Of a DNA stretch of 64,000 nt, positions 1 through 9,075 are shown piece after piece. Source of the stretch: Bacteriovoracaceae bacterium (lineage in GTDB: Bacteria; Bdellovibrionota; Bacteriovoracia; Bacteriovoracales; Bacteriovoracaceae); assembly GCA_018649885.1 (NCBI GenBank), contig JABIHA010000018.1, forward strand, positions 1 through 64,000, read 5' to 3'. How positions within the stretch are numbered: position 1 is the first letter of the stretch; each line of letters opens with the position of its first letter. The position numbers and the translations under genes are program-made. Below the pieces are notes generated by a model. That model was not told the DNA's origin. It saw only the letters and a program-made list of their open reading frames with translations, and made no database searches.

Positions 1-243
1 AATAAAATTTGCGGGATAAGTGGCATTTGCCATAATCCCACCAACTTTTGCAGCAGCAAGAAAGACATGTTGAGGTCTGTGGTGTTCAAAATATTGTAGT
101 ACATCACTTTGAACAAATAGGTTTAACTCAGATCTTTTAGGAGTTAGGACATTATCGTAACCCTCTTTTGCCAGGCAACGAGTAATGGCCGATCCAACAA
201 GACCTCCACTTCCTAAAACCAATATTTTATCGGACTTTAACAT
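1..243 (-). CDS. fcl: GDP-L-fucose synthase (partial, N-terminal 81 residues)
   Basis: Partial gene running off the left edge. It is read from an ATG at 243-241, directly after the gmd stop codon. The visible 81 residues show the SDR nucleotide-binding start (ILVLGSGGLVGSAI) and the family stretch FLAAAKVGGIMAN followed by TYPANFI, which is characteristic of GDP-4-keto-6-deoxymannose 3,5-epimerase/4-reductase. The family makes GDP-L-fucose from the GMD product, using NADPH in the cytosol. Position immediately downstream of gmd supports this as a two-gene GDP-fucose module. Catalytic Tyr/Lys lie outside the window, so activity cannot be judged. Confidence 0.9.
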   Translation of the reverse strand, partial: MLKSDKILVLGSGGLVGSAITRCLAKEGYDNVLTPKRSELNLFVQSDVLQYFEHHRPQHVFLAAAKVGGIMANATYPANFI

Positions 244-1293
244 CTAGCCTCTGCTCTTCTCAATATGCTTAAGGTCTGCTTCCATCATGAGTCTAACAAG
301 TTCTTCAAAAGTTGTAGTTGGTGCCCATCCAAGCTTTTCTTTAGCTTTACTAGGGTCTCCCACAAGTAGTTCAACTTCTGTTGGTCTAAAATATTTGGGA
401 TCAATATTAACAAGAGTTTTGCCGGTCGCTTTATCAACACCATATTCTTCAACAGTGCCTCTTTCGCCTTTCCATTCAATCTCTACGTTAATCATCTTAA
501 ATGCTTTTTCTACAAATTCTCTAACAGTTTTGGTTTCACCTGTTGCAAGAACAAAGTCATCTGGCTCATCAGCTTGAAGCATGCGCCACATTCCCTCGAC
601 ATATTCTTTAGCAAAGCCCCAGTCTCTCTTAGCATCCATGTTTCCAAGGGTAAGAAGATCTTGATTACCATATTTTATATTGGCTACGGCCATTGTGATT
701 TTTCTTGTCACAAACGTTTCGCCTCTTAGTGGAGATTCGTGATTGAACAAAATCCCATTACAGGCAAACATATTATAGGCTTCTCTGTAATTAACGGTAA
801 TCCAGTAGCCATATAATTTGGCAACGCCATATGGGCTTCTTGGGTAAAATGGAGTTGTTTCTTTTTGAGGAATTTCTTGAACTTTTCCGTAGAGCTCACT
901 AGTAGATGCTTGATAGAATCTACATGTTTCACTAAGACCACAAATTCTAATGGCCTCAAGTAATCTCATAGTACCCATTGCATCTACATTGGCAGTGTAC
1001 TCTGGGGAGTCAAAAGAGACTTTAACGTGGCTCATGGCCCCTAAGTTATAAATCTCATCTGGTTTAATTTCTTGAACTAAACGTATGATATTTGTGGAGT
1101 CTGATAAGTCTCCATAGTGTAGTTGAAAATTATTTCCGTAGTCTTTATTGTAATAAAGATGATCAACCCTTTCTGTATTAAATTGGCTGCTTCTTCTTTT
1201 TATTCCGTGAACTTCATATCCCTTTTCGAGTAGTAACTCAGCAAGGTAAGCCCCATCTTGTCCAGTGACTCCAGTAACTAATGCTTTTTTCAT
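244..1293 (-). CDS. gmd: GDP-mannose 4,6-dehydratase
   Basis: Extended SDR enzyme of 349 residues, the usual GMD length. It converts GDP-D-mannose to GDP-4-keto-6-deoxy-D-mannose, the precursor of GDP-fucose and related sugars. Visible motifs are the NADP-binding [13 protein letters not shown] at residues 6-18, STSELYGK, the catalytic YGVAK Tyr/Lys pair and the [11 protein letters not shown] stretch typical of GMD. The ATG at 1293 has a GAGG about 8 bases upstream on the mRNA. The TAG stop is immediately followed by the ATG of fcl, so the two are co-transcribed. A second, divergent GMD-like gene lies just across the intergenic region. Confidence 0.95.
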   Translation of the reverse strand: MKKALVTGVTGQDGAYLAELLLEKGYEVHGIKRRSSQFNTERVDHLYYNKDYGNNFQLHYGDLSDSTNIIRLVQEIKPDEIYNLGAMSHVKVSFDSPEYTANVDAMGTMRLLEAIRICGLSETCRFYQASTSELYGKVQEIPQKETTPFYPRSPYGVAKLYGYWITVNYREAYNMFACNGILFNHESPLRGETFVTRKITMAVANIKYGNQDLLTLGNMDAKRDWGFAKEYVEGMWRMLQADEPDDFVLATGETKTVREFVEKAFKMINVEIEWKGERGTVEEYGVDKATGKTLVNIDPKYFRPTEVELLVGDPSKAKEKLGWAPTTTFEELVRLMMEADLKHIEKSRG

Positions 1294-1409
1294 AAAAACC
1301 TCTAAAGTGTTGTGCTATCTCAAGTGGACTAATATAGCAGGGGAATAGCTAATGGGAAACCCTTTGTCGCTAAGAGTTGATAGGTTCATGGCCCCTTGTG
1401 GAAAAGAAT

Positions 1410-1438
1410 TTGTTGGTCTGTTCTAAAATTGCTACATT
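1410..1438 (+). promoter_or_regulatory. putative sigma-70 promoter of the 1478 gene
   Basis: TTGTTG at 1410-1415 and TACATT at 1433-1438 are separated by 17 bases, with initiation expected about 7 bases further on. This lies in the 184-base gap between divergent gmd and the second GMD gene. It matches the consensus only in part (4 of 6 in each box); the spacing is ideal. Inference from sequence only. Confidence 0.4.
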
Positions 1439-1477
1439 TAATGCCCAATACGATTATTATTCGAGGAATGTAGAGAA

Positions 1478-2446
1478 TTGAAAACTGCCTTTATCACAGG
1501 AATTTCCGGTCAAGATGGACCCTACCTGGCCAAGCTATTGCTGGGAAAGGGTGTAAAAGTAGTTGGATTAACTAGATGCATTACTGACGAAACAATGAGA
1601 GGGATCCGTTATCTCGGCATTGAAGGTGATGTGGAAATGGTTGCCACTGAACTGGGTGATAAAAAGATAATCGAATCTTTAATAGCTAAATACGAACCAG
1701 ATGAAATTTATAATCTAGCTGCTCAAAGCTCTGTTGGAGCCTCGTTCACGAGCCCATGTACAACTCTTGAATTTAATATCCTTTCGGTATTGTACTTTCT
1801 TGAAGCTATTAGGCTGTTTGATAAAAAACAAATAAAATTTTATCAAGCCTCTAGTAGTGAGATATTTGGAAAAGTTCAATCTCTTCCCATTACAGAAAAA
1901 AAAGCGATTCACCCTTTGAGTCCATATGCTGTTTCTAAGGCTTCTGCGCATTATATGACCGTGAATTACCGAGAAGCATTTAGCACCTATTCTTGTTGTG
2001 GAATTCTATTTAACCACGAGTCTTATCTTCGTCACCCAAGCTTTTTTATGAAAAAAGTTATTCGTGAATCCATTGAGATTTCCAGGGGAATGAGAGATGA
2101 GCTGAGAGTTGGAAATATCGATATCAAAAGAGATTTTGGCTATGGTCCAAAATATGTTGAGGCCATGTACCTGATGCTCCAGCAAGAAGGTCCTGATGAC
2201 TTTATTGTCTGCTCTGGTGAGTCACATGCATTAAGAGAAATTATTAATTGGCTCTTTTTGAAACTTGATATTGGTAGTGATCGACTTGTTATTGATAAAA
2301 AATTAATCAGACCGACTGAGATAGAAGATATGGTGGGCGATAATTCAAAGGCCAAAAATATCTTGGGTTGGGATTACTCTTTAAGTTTATCAGGACTTTT
2401 AGATATACTCCTAGAAGAAGAACTTCGAAATTTTTCTGAAAAATGA
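1478..2446 (+). CDS. GDP-mannose 4,6-dehydratase paralogue
   Basis: Extended SDR protein of 322 residues. It keeps GMD signatures: ITGISGQDGPYLAKLL at residues 6-21, ASSSEIFGK, YAVSKASAHY (catalytic Tyr/Lys) and ILFNHESYLR. It is about 27 residues shorter than the GMD at 244-1293, resembling the shorter bacterial GMD branch. The likely start is TTG at 1478, with GAGG 11 bases upstream (1463-1466). The last codon overlaps the next gene by ATGA. Likely reaction is GDP-mannose 4,6-dehydration; a related NDP-sugar specificity is possible. Two GMDs facing apart suggest two separate deoxysugar products (for example fucose and rhamnose/perosamine types), which is inference. Confidence 0.85.
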   Translation: MKTAFITGISGQDGPYLAKLLLGKGVKVVGLTRCITDETMRGIRYLGIEGDVEMVATELGDKKIIESLIAKYEPDEIYNLAAQSSVGASFTSPCTTLEFNILSVLYFLEAIRLFDKKQIKFYQASSSEIFGKVQSLPITEKKAIHPLSPYAVSKASAHYMTVNYREAFSTYSCCGILFNHESYLRHPSFFMKKVIRESIEISRGMRDELRVGNIDIKRDFGYGPKYVEAMYLMLQQEGPDDFIVCSGESHALREIINWLFLKLDIGSDRLVIDKKLIRPTEIEDMVGDNSKAKNILGWDYSLSLSGLLDILLEEELRNFSEK

Positions 2447-3534
2447 ATAAACTTATATTAAATTACAGTTTGACTCCAGAAAAAGGCGGTATCGAAAGAT
2501 ATGGTCACAATCTTTTAAAATTTCTTTCAACTAAAGATGGTGAAGTTTTTACTTTTTCAGAAAGATTTGAGCATGAGACTTTCTTTGGAGAAGAAAATAT
2601 AACTTCTTCCATTAAAAGTTTTGGCGCTCTCGATAGATTTACTCTTGGATTTCGTATCGCTAGTAGGCTGAAACGGAAGAAAATAGATGTAATCTACTGT
2701 CTTCACCTCTATCTATTGCCCAAGGCCTTTATTATTTCACACCTGACAGGGGCAAAGATTGTTTTGGCGGTCTATGGGATTGAATGTTGGGGAGGAAGAA
2801 TTTCAAAATATCTTCGTTATTTTGAAAGAGTCGAAAAGATAATTTGTATTAGTGAGTTTACTAAAAAAGAAGTTGTAGAAGGGGGAGTAAATCCTAAGCT
2901 TATTGAAATAGTTCCTCCTGTTTTAGATTTGACCCATATTCCCGAATATACAAAATTGCCTCATGAATCTCTCAATATATTAACTGTGGGTCGATTGAAT
3001 TCGGATGAAAAGTATAAAGGCCATGATCAGGTTATAAAGTCCCTCAAATTGGTTAAGGATAAGCTAGAGAATATAAAATATCATATTGTAGGTCGCGGAG
3101 ATGATCAGAAACGCCTTGAAGATTTAGCAAAAAGTGAAGGGGTCAGCGAATTGGTTGAGTTTCACGGATTTGTATCTGAGGAGGAGTTAGATCAACTTTA
3201 TCGTGCTGCCGATATTTTCATTATGCCTAGTCGTGTAGAAATCTCTCGTGAGTGTGCACAAGGAGAGGGCTTTGGTATTGTCTTCTTAGAGGCCTCAAAA
3301 TATGGGGTTCCATCAATTGGTCCAAATATTGGAGGGTCATGTGATTTTTTAAAAGAGGGAGAAAATGCTCTTTTAGTAGATCCTGATTCTTGTGAGAATA
3401 TAGCAAAGGCAATCATTTCTTTGGGTGCGGACTCAGCTCTAAGAGAAAAATTAGGGAAGGCCTCCCTTGAAAAATTAAAAAGCGGATATATTTTCAGTAA
3501 TCTTGAAAACTATCTCCCTGCATCTCTTTATTAA
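2443..3534 (+). CDS. glycosyltransferase family 4
   Basis: Protein of 363 residues with GT-B/GT4 architecture. The N-terminal domain starts at NYSLTPEKGGIERYGHNLL (the GG-x-E-R acceptor-side loop). The C-terminal domain carries ILTVGRLNSDEKYKGHDQ and the nucleotide-sugar binding GEGFGIVFLEASKYGVPSIG region (E-x7-E) near residue 280. It probably adds one sugar to a lipid-linked polysaccharide precursor on the cytoplasmic face. Its ATGA overlap with the upstream GMD paralogue suggests it uses that pathway's sugar. The stop TAA at 3532-3534 overlaps the stop of the convergent gene. Confidence 0.9.
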   Translation: MNKLILNYSLTPEKGGIERYGHNLLKFLSTKDGEVFTFSERFEHETFFGEENITSSIKSFGALDRFTLGFRIASRLKRKKIDVIYCLHLYLLPKAFIISHLTGAKIVLAVYGIECWGGRISKYLRYFERVEKIICISEFTKKEVVEGGVNPKLIEIVPPVLDLTHIPEYTKLPHESLNILTVGRLNSDEKYKGHDQVIKSLKLVKDKLENIKYHIVGRGDDQKRLEDLAKSEGVSELVEFHGFVSEEELDQLYRAADIFIMPSRVEISRECAQGEGFGIVFLEASKYGVPSIGPNIGGSCDFLKEGENALLVDPDSCENIAKAIISLGADSALREKLGKASLEKLKSGYIFSNLENYLPASLY

Positions 3535-4775
3535 TTTTTGAGAACTGATTGATAGAAGGATTTGTAGCTTGTGGATAGATTGCTACTATTGAAATTCTCT
3601 TCAACATAGAGGTGCATCTTATCTCTTCTGTTTTTATCAAAACTCTCTCCCATACACCACCTGATACCCTTATCAAAGCTGGCCTGGTCTTTGTAAATGG
3701 CGAGGTAGCCATTTTCACAGTGAGTTATCAATTCCTTTGGAGCTGAATAATCAAAAGAAACTACGGGAGTTCCACAGGATAGAGATTCAACAATTGTTTT
3801 TCCAAATGCTTCTTCTAGTGAGGGAGCTGCGAAGACATCGCATGCACTGTAAATTTGAGAGAGTTTTTGGGTATCTGAAATCTTACCGAGACTTATATGC
3901 GGGATTGAATCATCATCAAATCCATCAGAGCCAAAAGTCACTAGCATTTCATCCTCATTTTGATGAAAATTAAAATAGTTCTCTACAAACTCCCATCCCT
4001 TTCGTGGGTCAACTCGAGATGAGATAGCTCCAAAAAGAATCAGCTTTTTATCCTCGGGAAGTCCCAGTTTTTTTCTTGCCTCAAGTTTATCCCAAACAGG
4101 AAACTGAGAGCATGGAATTCCGTTATATATGAGTTTAATATCTTGTTGATTAAATAGTGCACTTTTGACGGCTTCTTCCCTAATCCACTTTGAAATAGCA
4201 ACAGGAAATAGATTTTTGTGAGTTGAATATATTTTCGATTTAATTTTAAATATATTTGAAGAAAGATCTGAATTCGAAGTAGAACCTAAAATGGGGCAAG
4301 CACTACAGACTCGATAGTATTTTGTGCAACCATTTGAGTAATGGCATCCACCTGTAAAAGGCCAAAGATCTCTTAGTGTCCATACAACAGGTCTTTTAAA
4401 CTTTGATATTTGGCTCATTGAAAGAAGCCCATTATTGACCCAATGGAGGTGAATGACATCGGGGTTAATTTTAGCAATGATCTTTTCAAGAGATGGGCCT
4501 AAAAGTGTTGGGCTAAATAGGGCAGACCTGCTTCTTTTCTTGTAAAACTGGACAGGAATTCGATCCATTTTCTGATAGAGAGCAACACTTACATTACCTA
4601 TTATACTGGTGGCACTAAGAATTTTTTGGTCAGGGTCACTATCTCCAAATTGTATGAAAAAATGAGAGTCAACACCACACTCCATTAGTGATTGATGCAA
4701 CCAAAGAGCACCTTTAGCGGCTCCCCAGCTAATATCTCCCGCACAAATATGTAGTACACTAAGATCTTTTTTCAT
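3531..4775 (-). CDS. glycosyltransferase family 4 with Cys cluster (WcaC-like)
   Basis: GT4 protein of 414 residues from the ATG at 4775, chosen because it forms an ATGA overlap with the asnB stop; an in-frame ATG 45 bases upstream would lie inside asnB. Visible elements are a GGA-loop equivalent (ISWGAAKGALWLH), a cysteine-rich insert TGGCHYSNGC then CSACP, and the C-terminal GKTIVESLSCGTPVVSFD motif. This Cys insert occurs in colanic-acid-type transferases such as WcaC. Predicted to transfer a hexose during repeat-unit assembly; the sugar cannot be read from sequence. Confidence 0.85.
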   Translation of the reverse strand: MKKDLSVLHICAGDISWGAAKGALWLHQSLMECGVDSHFFIQFGDSDPDQKILSATSIIGNVSVALYQKMDRIPVQFYKKRSRSALFSPTLLGPSLEKIIAKINPDVIHLHWVNNGLLSMSQISKFKRPVVWTLRDLWPFTGGCHYSNGCTKYYRVCSACPILGSTSNSDLSSNIFKIKSKIYSTHKNLFPVAISKWIREEAVKSALFNQQDIKLIYNGIPCSQFPVWDKLEARKKLGLPEDKKLILFGAISSRVDPRKGWEFVENYFNFHQNEDEMLVTFGSDGFDDDSIPHISLGKISDTQKLSQIYSACDVFAAPSLEEAFGKTIVESLSCGTPVVSFDYSAPKELITHCENGYLAIYKDQASFDKGIRWCMGESFDKNRRDKMHLYVEENFNSSNLSTSYKSFYQSVLKN

Positions 4776-6553
4776 AGCTTTTGTCTTTCCCTCCACATTG
4801 TTAGAACAAGAAGGCTCCATACACCTCTATAATCCCGCGGGTTAGAGTAAAATCTTTTGACCATGGCCTGCACCAGACCTTCTGGTAAGGCCAAGTCACT
4901 TAGCTTTTCATGAAGAGTGCTTAATTCTGCACTAAGCACCTTGGCAATCCAATTGCCCACAGGCATCTCAAAGCCTCTTTTGGGGGCCTTGGTGATTTCA
5001 TCTGGTAGCACTCCAGGAAATGAATCAATCAGTAGTTTTTTATTGATATGGTTTGCATGTTTAAGATCTTGTGGAAGTGAATATACATATTCAAATAGTT
5101 CGGGATCAATATAGGGAACCCTAACTTCAAGTGAATGGTGCATACTAATGGCGTCGGCATCTCTTAAGAGCATATTGGGAAGATAGTGGTTTGTTTCAAA
5201 TGCTGAGATGTTTTGATAGGCATCGAGTTCATCATTCCAACGGTATTCACATTTTGACTTTGATAAATTGAAAATTTCTCTGTTAATAAACCGGTACTTT
5301 TCAAGCTTATTTGGATCAAAGGCCATATGTTCAAATCCAAGCTTTCTCATAACTCGTAGTGGGAGAAAGGGAGCTTTTATAGGGGAGCTGGCATTCTTGT
5401 ATGCAATTTTAAATAATGGGTAGCCTCCAAAGACTTCATCAGCACCTAGACCTGAAAAGGCCACTTTATATTTTTTTTGAACCGAACGACTTATAAAATA
5501 GGAATTGAGGCCATCTGCCGTTGGTTGGTCCATGGAATCTATATAGTCATCAAGGCAATTTTTAAAATCATCTTGTGAAATACTGACCTCAGTGTGGTTG
5601 GTATTGAAGCGGCCTGCAACTAACTTGGCAAGTGCCCATTCATTTAAGTCTTCTCCTTCGCTGCCAAAACCAATTGAGAAAGTATTGATTTTTTTACCTG
5701 AAATCTGTCCCATCAGACCAACCAGAAGACCCGAATCAATTCCTCCACTCAAAAATGCAGATATAGGTACATCACTTCTCATCTGTCTTTCGAGGATTTG
5801 GGTAAACTTGGTGTTTACAGTGTCAGTAGCTTCACGGTAATCAATTTTTTCTTTGAGAGGAGCTACGTCACATAAATTCCAATATTTTTGAATTTTAAGG
5901 CCAGCATTTGTTATCAGGGCCTTATGTCCAGGAGGGAGTACCTTTATTTCTTCAAATATAGTGTGAGGCGCGGGCACATTTCCTAGTGTTAAAAAATCCC
6001 AAACACTTTGGTCTCTCAATTTTAAAGGAGATAGTAGTTTTGATTTTACCAGAGGAGCCAGTTCAGATGAAAATGAAAAAGACTCATTTGAATTCGTGTA
6101 GTACAGAGGCTTTACTCCGAGCTGATCTCTAGCAATAAATAGCTCATTTTCTTTTTTATCAAAAATAGCGAAATCAAAAATTCCTTGGAGCTTTTTCAGG
6201 ATCTGGTCTTTGTGCTCTATATAACCTCTTAGTAGAACTTCAGTATCTGAGTTAGAAACAAATTTGTGTCCTTTTTTTTCTAGCTCAGATCTTATTTCTA
6301 AAAAATTATAGATCTCTCCGTTGTAGCAAAGGGTGTATCTTCCACACTCTGAGCTCATAGGTTGAGAGCCAGCGTCGCTTAAATCTAAAATGGAAAGACG
6401 AGCGTGTAGGAATGTGAGATTTTTACTTTCACCATGATATGTGAATGGGTGGGTAAACTCCCCACTTCCATCAGGACCTCTTCTTCTGAGTTCTTCAAAG
6501 ATAGGACCATGATCTAATTTTGAATGATGAATATATCCAAAAATCCCACACAT
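4772..6553 (-). CDS. asnB: asparagine synthase (glutamine-hydrolysing), EPS-locus type
   Basis: Protein of 593 residues with two domains. The N-terminal Ntn amidotransferase begins MCGIFGYI, giving the nucleophile Cys2 after Met removal, with RRGPDG and LSILDLS downstream. The C-terminal ATP-pyrophosphatase domain contains SGGIDSGLL near residue 270 and the late RGFEMPVG stretch. The enzyme forms an amide by ATP-dependent amidation, with glutamine as nitrogen donor. Its place between glycosyltransferases suggests amidation of a uronic acid or other acidic group in the polysaccharide rather than free asparagine synthesis, which is inference. It overlaps the downstream GT4 by ATGA and lies 3 bases after the upstream GT4. 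Confidence 0.9.
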   Translation of the reverse strand: MCGIFGYIHHSKLDHGPIFEELRRRGPDGSGEFTHPFTYHGESKNLTFLHARLSILDLSDAGSQPMSSECGRYTLCYNGEIYNFLEIRSELEKKGHKFVSNSDTEVLLRGYIEHKDQILKKLQGIFDFAIFDKKENELFIARDQLGVKPLYYTNSNESFSFSSELAPLVKSKLLSPLKLRDQSVWDFLTLGNVPAPHTIFEEIKVLPPGHKALITNAGLKIQKYWNLCDVAPLKEKIDYREATDTVNTKFTQILERQMRSDVPISAFLSGGIDSGLLVGLMGQISGKKINTFSIGFGSEGEDLNEWALAKLVAGRFNTNHTEVSISQDDFKNCLDDYIDSMDQPTADGLNSYFISRSVQKKYKVAFSGLGADEVFGGYPLFKIAYKNASSPIKAPFLPLRVMRKLGFEHMAFDPNKLEKYRFINREIFNLSKSKCEYRWNDELDAYQNISAFETNHYLPNMLLRDADAISMHHSLEVRVPYIDPELFEYVYSLPQDLKHANHINKKLLIDSFPGVLPDEITKAPKRGFEMPVGNWIAKVLSAELSTLHEKLSDLALPEGLVQAMVKRFYSNPRDYRGVWSLLVLTMWRERQKL

Positions 6554-6556
6554 AGA

Positions 6557-7699
6557 TTACTTTAAAACCTCTTCTATTATTTGCAGTGTATCAGCTGCAA
6601 TTTGTTTTACACTATATCTTAGTGCTTTTTTGGTATCTTGTTTTTTTAAATTCTCTCGGTCAATAAGTAGTTTTGATAGAGCTACTTCGTCGCCCTCAGG
6701 AAATATAAATCTATCATCTCCAACCACTTCGACAATCGCCCCAGAGTCTGCTCCTATTACAGGGATCCCACAAAGCTGTGCCTGAGGGATCACCAGGCCA
6801 AATTGTTCTGTCCAGTCTTCAGTAGAGCGCGATGGAAGAACCATTACATCGAAGGCCCGCATATAATCAGGAACTTCAGATTGGTCGATATGGCCTGTGA
6901 TAATGACCTTGTCTACTAGATCTAACTCACGGACTTTGTCTCCAAAAGCAGACCTTTCATCACCATCACCAACAATTACCAATTTGGTATCTAAGTCAGT
7001 GGGTAGTAGTTTTACTGCTGCAAGTAGATCAAAAACTCCCTTGAGAGAGACGATCCTGCCAACAAAGCCAATTGTGTAGCAGTCCTTGTCTAATTTTAGT
7101 TTTTCTCGGACTAGATCCCTTTTTTTGAGATCGGGATAAAAGATCTTAGGGTCGACTCCAATTTCTGTTTGAGTATAGATTTTCTTTGTATATCCCTTTG
7201 CATAGAAGAGTTCTGCAATCTTATTTGTTCCTGCCAGGAAGAAGTCACTCAAGCCATTAAGGAGATACCATCTGACTTTCTTAGTTATTGTATCGTTTGG
7301 AATTTTAAGATTTTGCCAGGAGAAGAATCCAATTTTTGTTTTCCTGGAATATAGTTTGGTATTTAACAGTGTCCAGTGAAGGCCATGGCTATATTCTTCA
7401 ATCATGGCAAAAGTGACTAAAGGTTGATACTTCTTTAATAAAGCAGGTAAACCCTCTATACGATATCGGCTCCAGTCACTAGGATGAGTTGTTTTAACAG
7501 CTACAATTTCTAAGGCTTCACTTTGATAGTTTTGAGTGCTCCAGGTTTTTTTATCTCCAAACCAAGTTGATTCCCAGTATTCAGGAATCAGCAAAATGAT
7601 CTTGTACTTATTTGTTAAACTAGCTAGTTCTTCCCACCTTTTTCGATTCTCTGGTACCACCAAAGCATGGGAGATAACGAAAATATTAGATCTTTTCAT
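6557..7699 (-). CDS. glycosyltransferase family 4
   Basis: GT4-type protein of 380 residues. The N-terminal Rossmann half starts NIFVISHALVVPENRKRW. The C-terminal half holds IGFVGRIVSLKGVFDLL, then VVGDGDERSAF, and the donor-binding EQFGLVIPQAQLCGIPVIG segment near residue 310. The E-x7-E spacing is altered (EQFGLVIPQAQ), so the second Glu is replaced by Gln. It overlaps the end of the flippase gene by 14 bases, indicating translational coupling. Predicted cytosolic transferase of the same polysaccharide; donor unknown. Confidence 0.88.
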   Translation of the reverse strand: MKRSNIFVISHALVVPENRKRWEELASLTNKYKIILLIPEYWESTWFGDKKTWSTQNYQSEALEIVAVKTTHPSDWSRYRIEGLPALLKKYQPLVTFAMIEEYSHGLHWTLLNTKLYSRKTKIGFFSWQNLKIPNDTITKKVRWYLLNGLSDFFLAGTNKIAELFYAKGYTKKIYTQTEIGVDPKIFYPDLKKRDLVREKLKLDKDCYTIGFVGRIVSLKGVFDLLAAVKLLPTDLDTKLVIVGDGDERSAFGDKVRELDLVDKVIITGHIDQSEVPDYMRAFDVMVLPSRSTEDWTEQFGLVIPQAQLCGIPVIGADSGAIVEVVGDDRFIFPEGDEVALSKLLIDRENLKKQDTKKALRYSVKQIAADTLQIIEEVLK

Positions 7700-8987
7700 C
7701 TAGGATTCTCGATAGTTTGGGGAAATTAAAACTCTTAAATTGAATTAGAAAGATTTTCCTGGCCCTGGGATGAAAAATATTGAGCCATACTGCTACTGAA
7801 GAAGATGACACTAATGTAGCTATAGCTGCGCCTTTACCTGCAAATTTGGGAATTAGTAAGTAATTTAAGCTAAGGTTGATAATTGATCCGGCGACTGTTT
7901 TAAAGAGAGAAAATGTCAGAAGGTCTTCTGCTAAATCAAAGGGGCCTTGGGCCACTCCCCAAAATACAAAAATTATAGTCCAAATATAAATATGTAAAAT
8001 AGGAATAGATTCATTAAAGGACTTGGAAAAAATCGCTGATAGCCAACTTCCAGGAATGACTGAAACACCAATAATCAGTAAAAAGCCTAGAAAGGTAAGA
8101 ATTCTGTAAAGATCTTCAAGCTTGTTTTGATACTCGAAAGGATTCTCTTTTTTGTATCTCAGTATATTGGGTAAGTATGATCCCATTAAGGCCATAGGAA
8201 TAATATACCAAATTTCAGTAATCTTTATGGCAAGAGAATAAATGCCAACAGCTTTATTTGAAAGCATGTGTTTAAGCATTATCTGATCCATCTTCATATA
8301 CATGGCAACTGCAATTCCAGAAAAAAGAAGTGGCAGGGCCTGACTCATAAGTTTGAATGTAGTTGATTTTTTAAACTCCCACTGACTCATTGAAAATCCG
8401 AGTTTCTTGTAGAAGAAGATATGACCAAGACCTATGACCACAAATTCGAGAGCAGCAATAATGGCAAAAGTTTGAAGACTTTGCCCCGTAACAATGGCCA
8501 GAATTTTTAAACCGGCCATGGTGAAGTTTGTTGTGCTTTTAACCGTTGTAATGATTTTTGATTGCAGTTTGTACTCGAAATAAGTTTCGATATTATCAAA
8601 AACGCGAAAACTAAAGCCTACACCAAAAATGATAATTAATTTTCTTAGAACTAATTCATCAACGTGTAGGGTGAAAGATAAAATCAAAACGCTTATGAGT
8701 GAAAAGATGGTCCCTGAAAGTCTGAGAGCAAATCCAGCTCCCAAAATTTCATTTTTCTGGTCAGGTTGATCTACCAGCCATTTTTTTTGGATGCCGGGCA
8801 GACCAAGGGTTACGAGAGGTTCAAAGAGCAGGATCAGTGTGAATGCATAACTCAAAGCGCCAAAATTTTTGGGGCCCAAATACCTAATCATCCATAGGGT
8901 CGTGAAGAAATTAACAAAGGTTCTAAGAAACTTCTCTAGCCCGTGCCACATGGCATTTTTATAGATATTCGCAGTGCTATCAAACAT
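7686..8987 (-). CDS. Wzx-type polysaccharide flippase (MOP superfamily)
   Basis: Hydrophobic protein of 433 residues with about 12-14 predicted membrane spans. The N-terminus (FLRTFVNFFTTLWMIRYLGP then FGALSYAF) is typical of polysaccharide transporters of the MOP superfamily, which flip undecaprenyl-linked repeat units across the inner membrane. It sits between glycosyltransferase genes, as expected for an O-antigen/EPS locus. I see no clear Wzy polymerase next to it. Named by family only; substrate unknown. Confidence 0.88.
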   Translation of the reverse strand: MFDSTANIYKNAMWHGLEKFLRTFVNFFTTLWMIRYLGPKNFGALSYAFTLILLFEPLVTLGLPGIQKKWLVDQPDQKNEILGAGFALRLSGTIFSLISVLILSFTLHVDELVLRKLIIIFGVGFSFRVFDNIETYFEYKLQSKIITTVKSTTNFTMAGLKILAIVTGQSLQTFAIIAALEFVVIGLGHIFFYKKLGFSMSQWEFKKSTTFKLMSQALPLLFSGIAVAMYMKMDQIMLKHMLSNKAVGIYSLAIKITEIWYIIPMALMGSYLPNILRYKKENPFEYQNKLEDLYRILTFLGFLLIIGVSVIPGSWLSAIFSKSFNESIPILHIYIWTIIFVFWGVAQGPFDLAEDLLTFSLFKTVAGSIINLSLNYLLIPKFAGKGAAIATLVSSSSVAVWLNIFHPRARKIFLIQFKSFNFPKLSRILDEKI

Positions 8988-9075
8988 AGCTAAATCTTAT
9001 CATGAGTGAACTAATTTAGAACACTACTGATTTCCTGCTATGGGTAAACTCAAAATTTGGTGCTATATTGGGATG

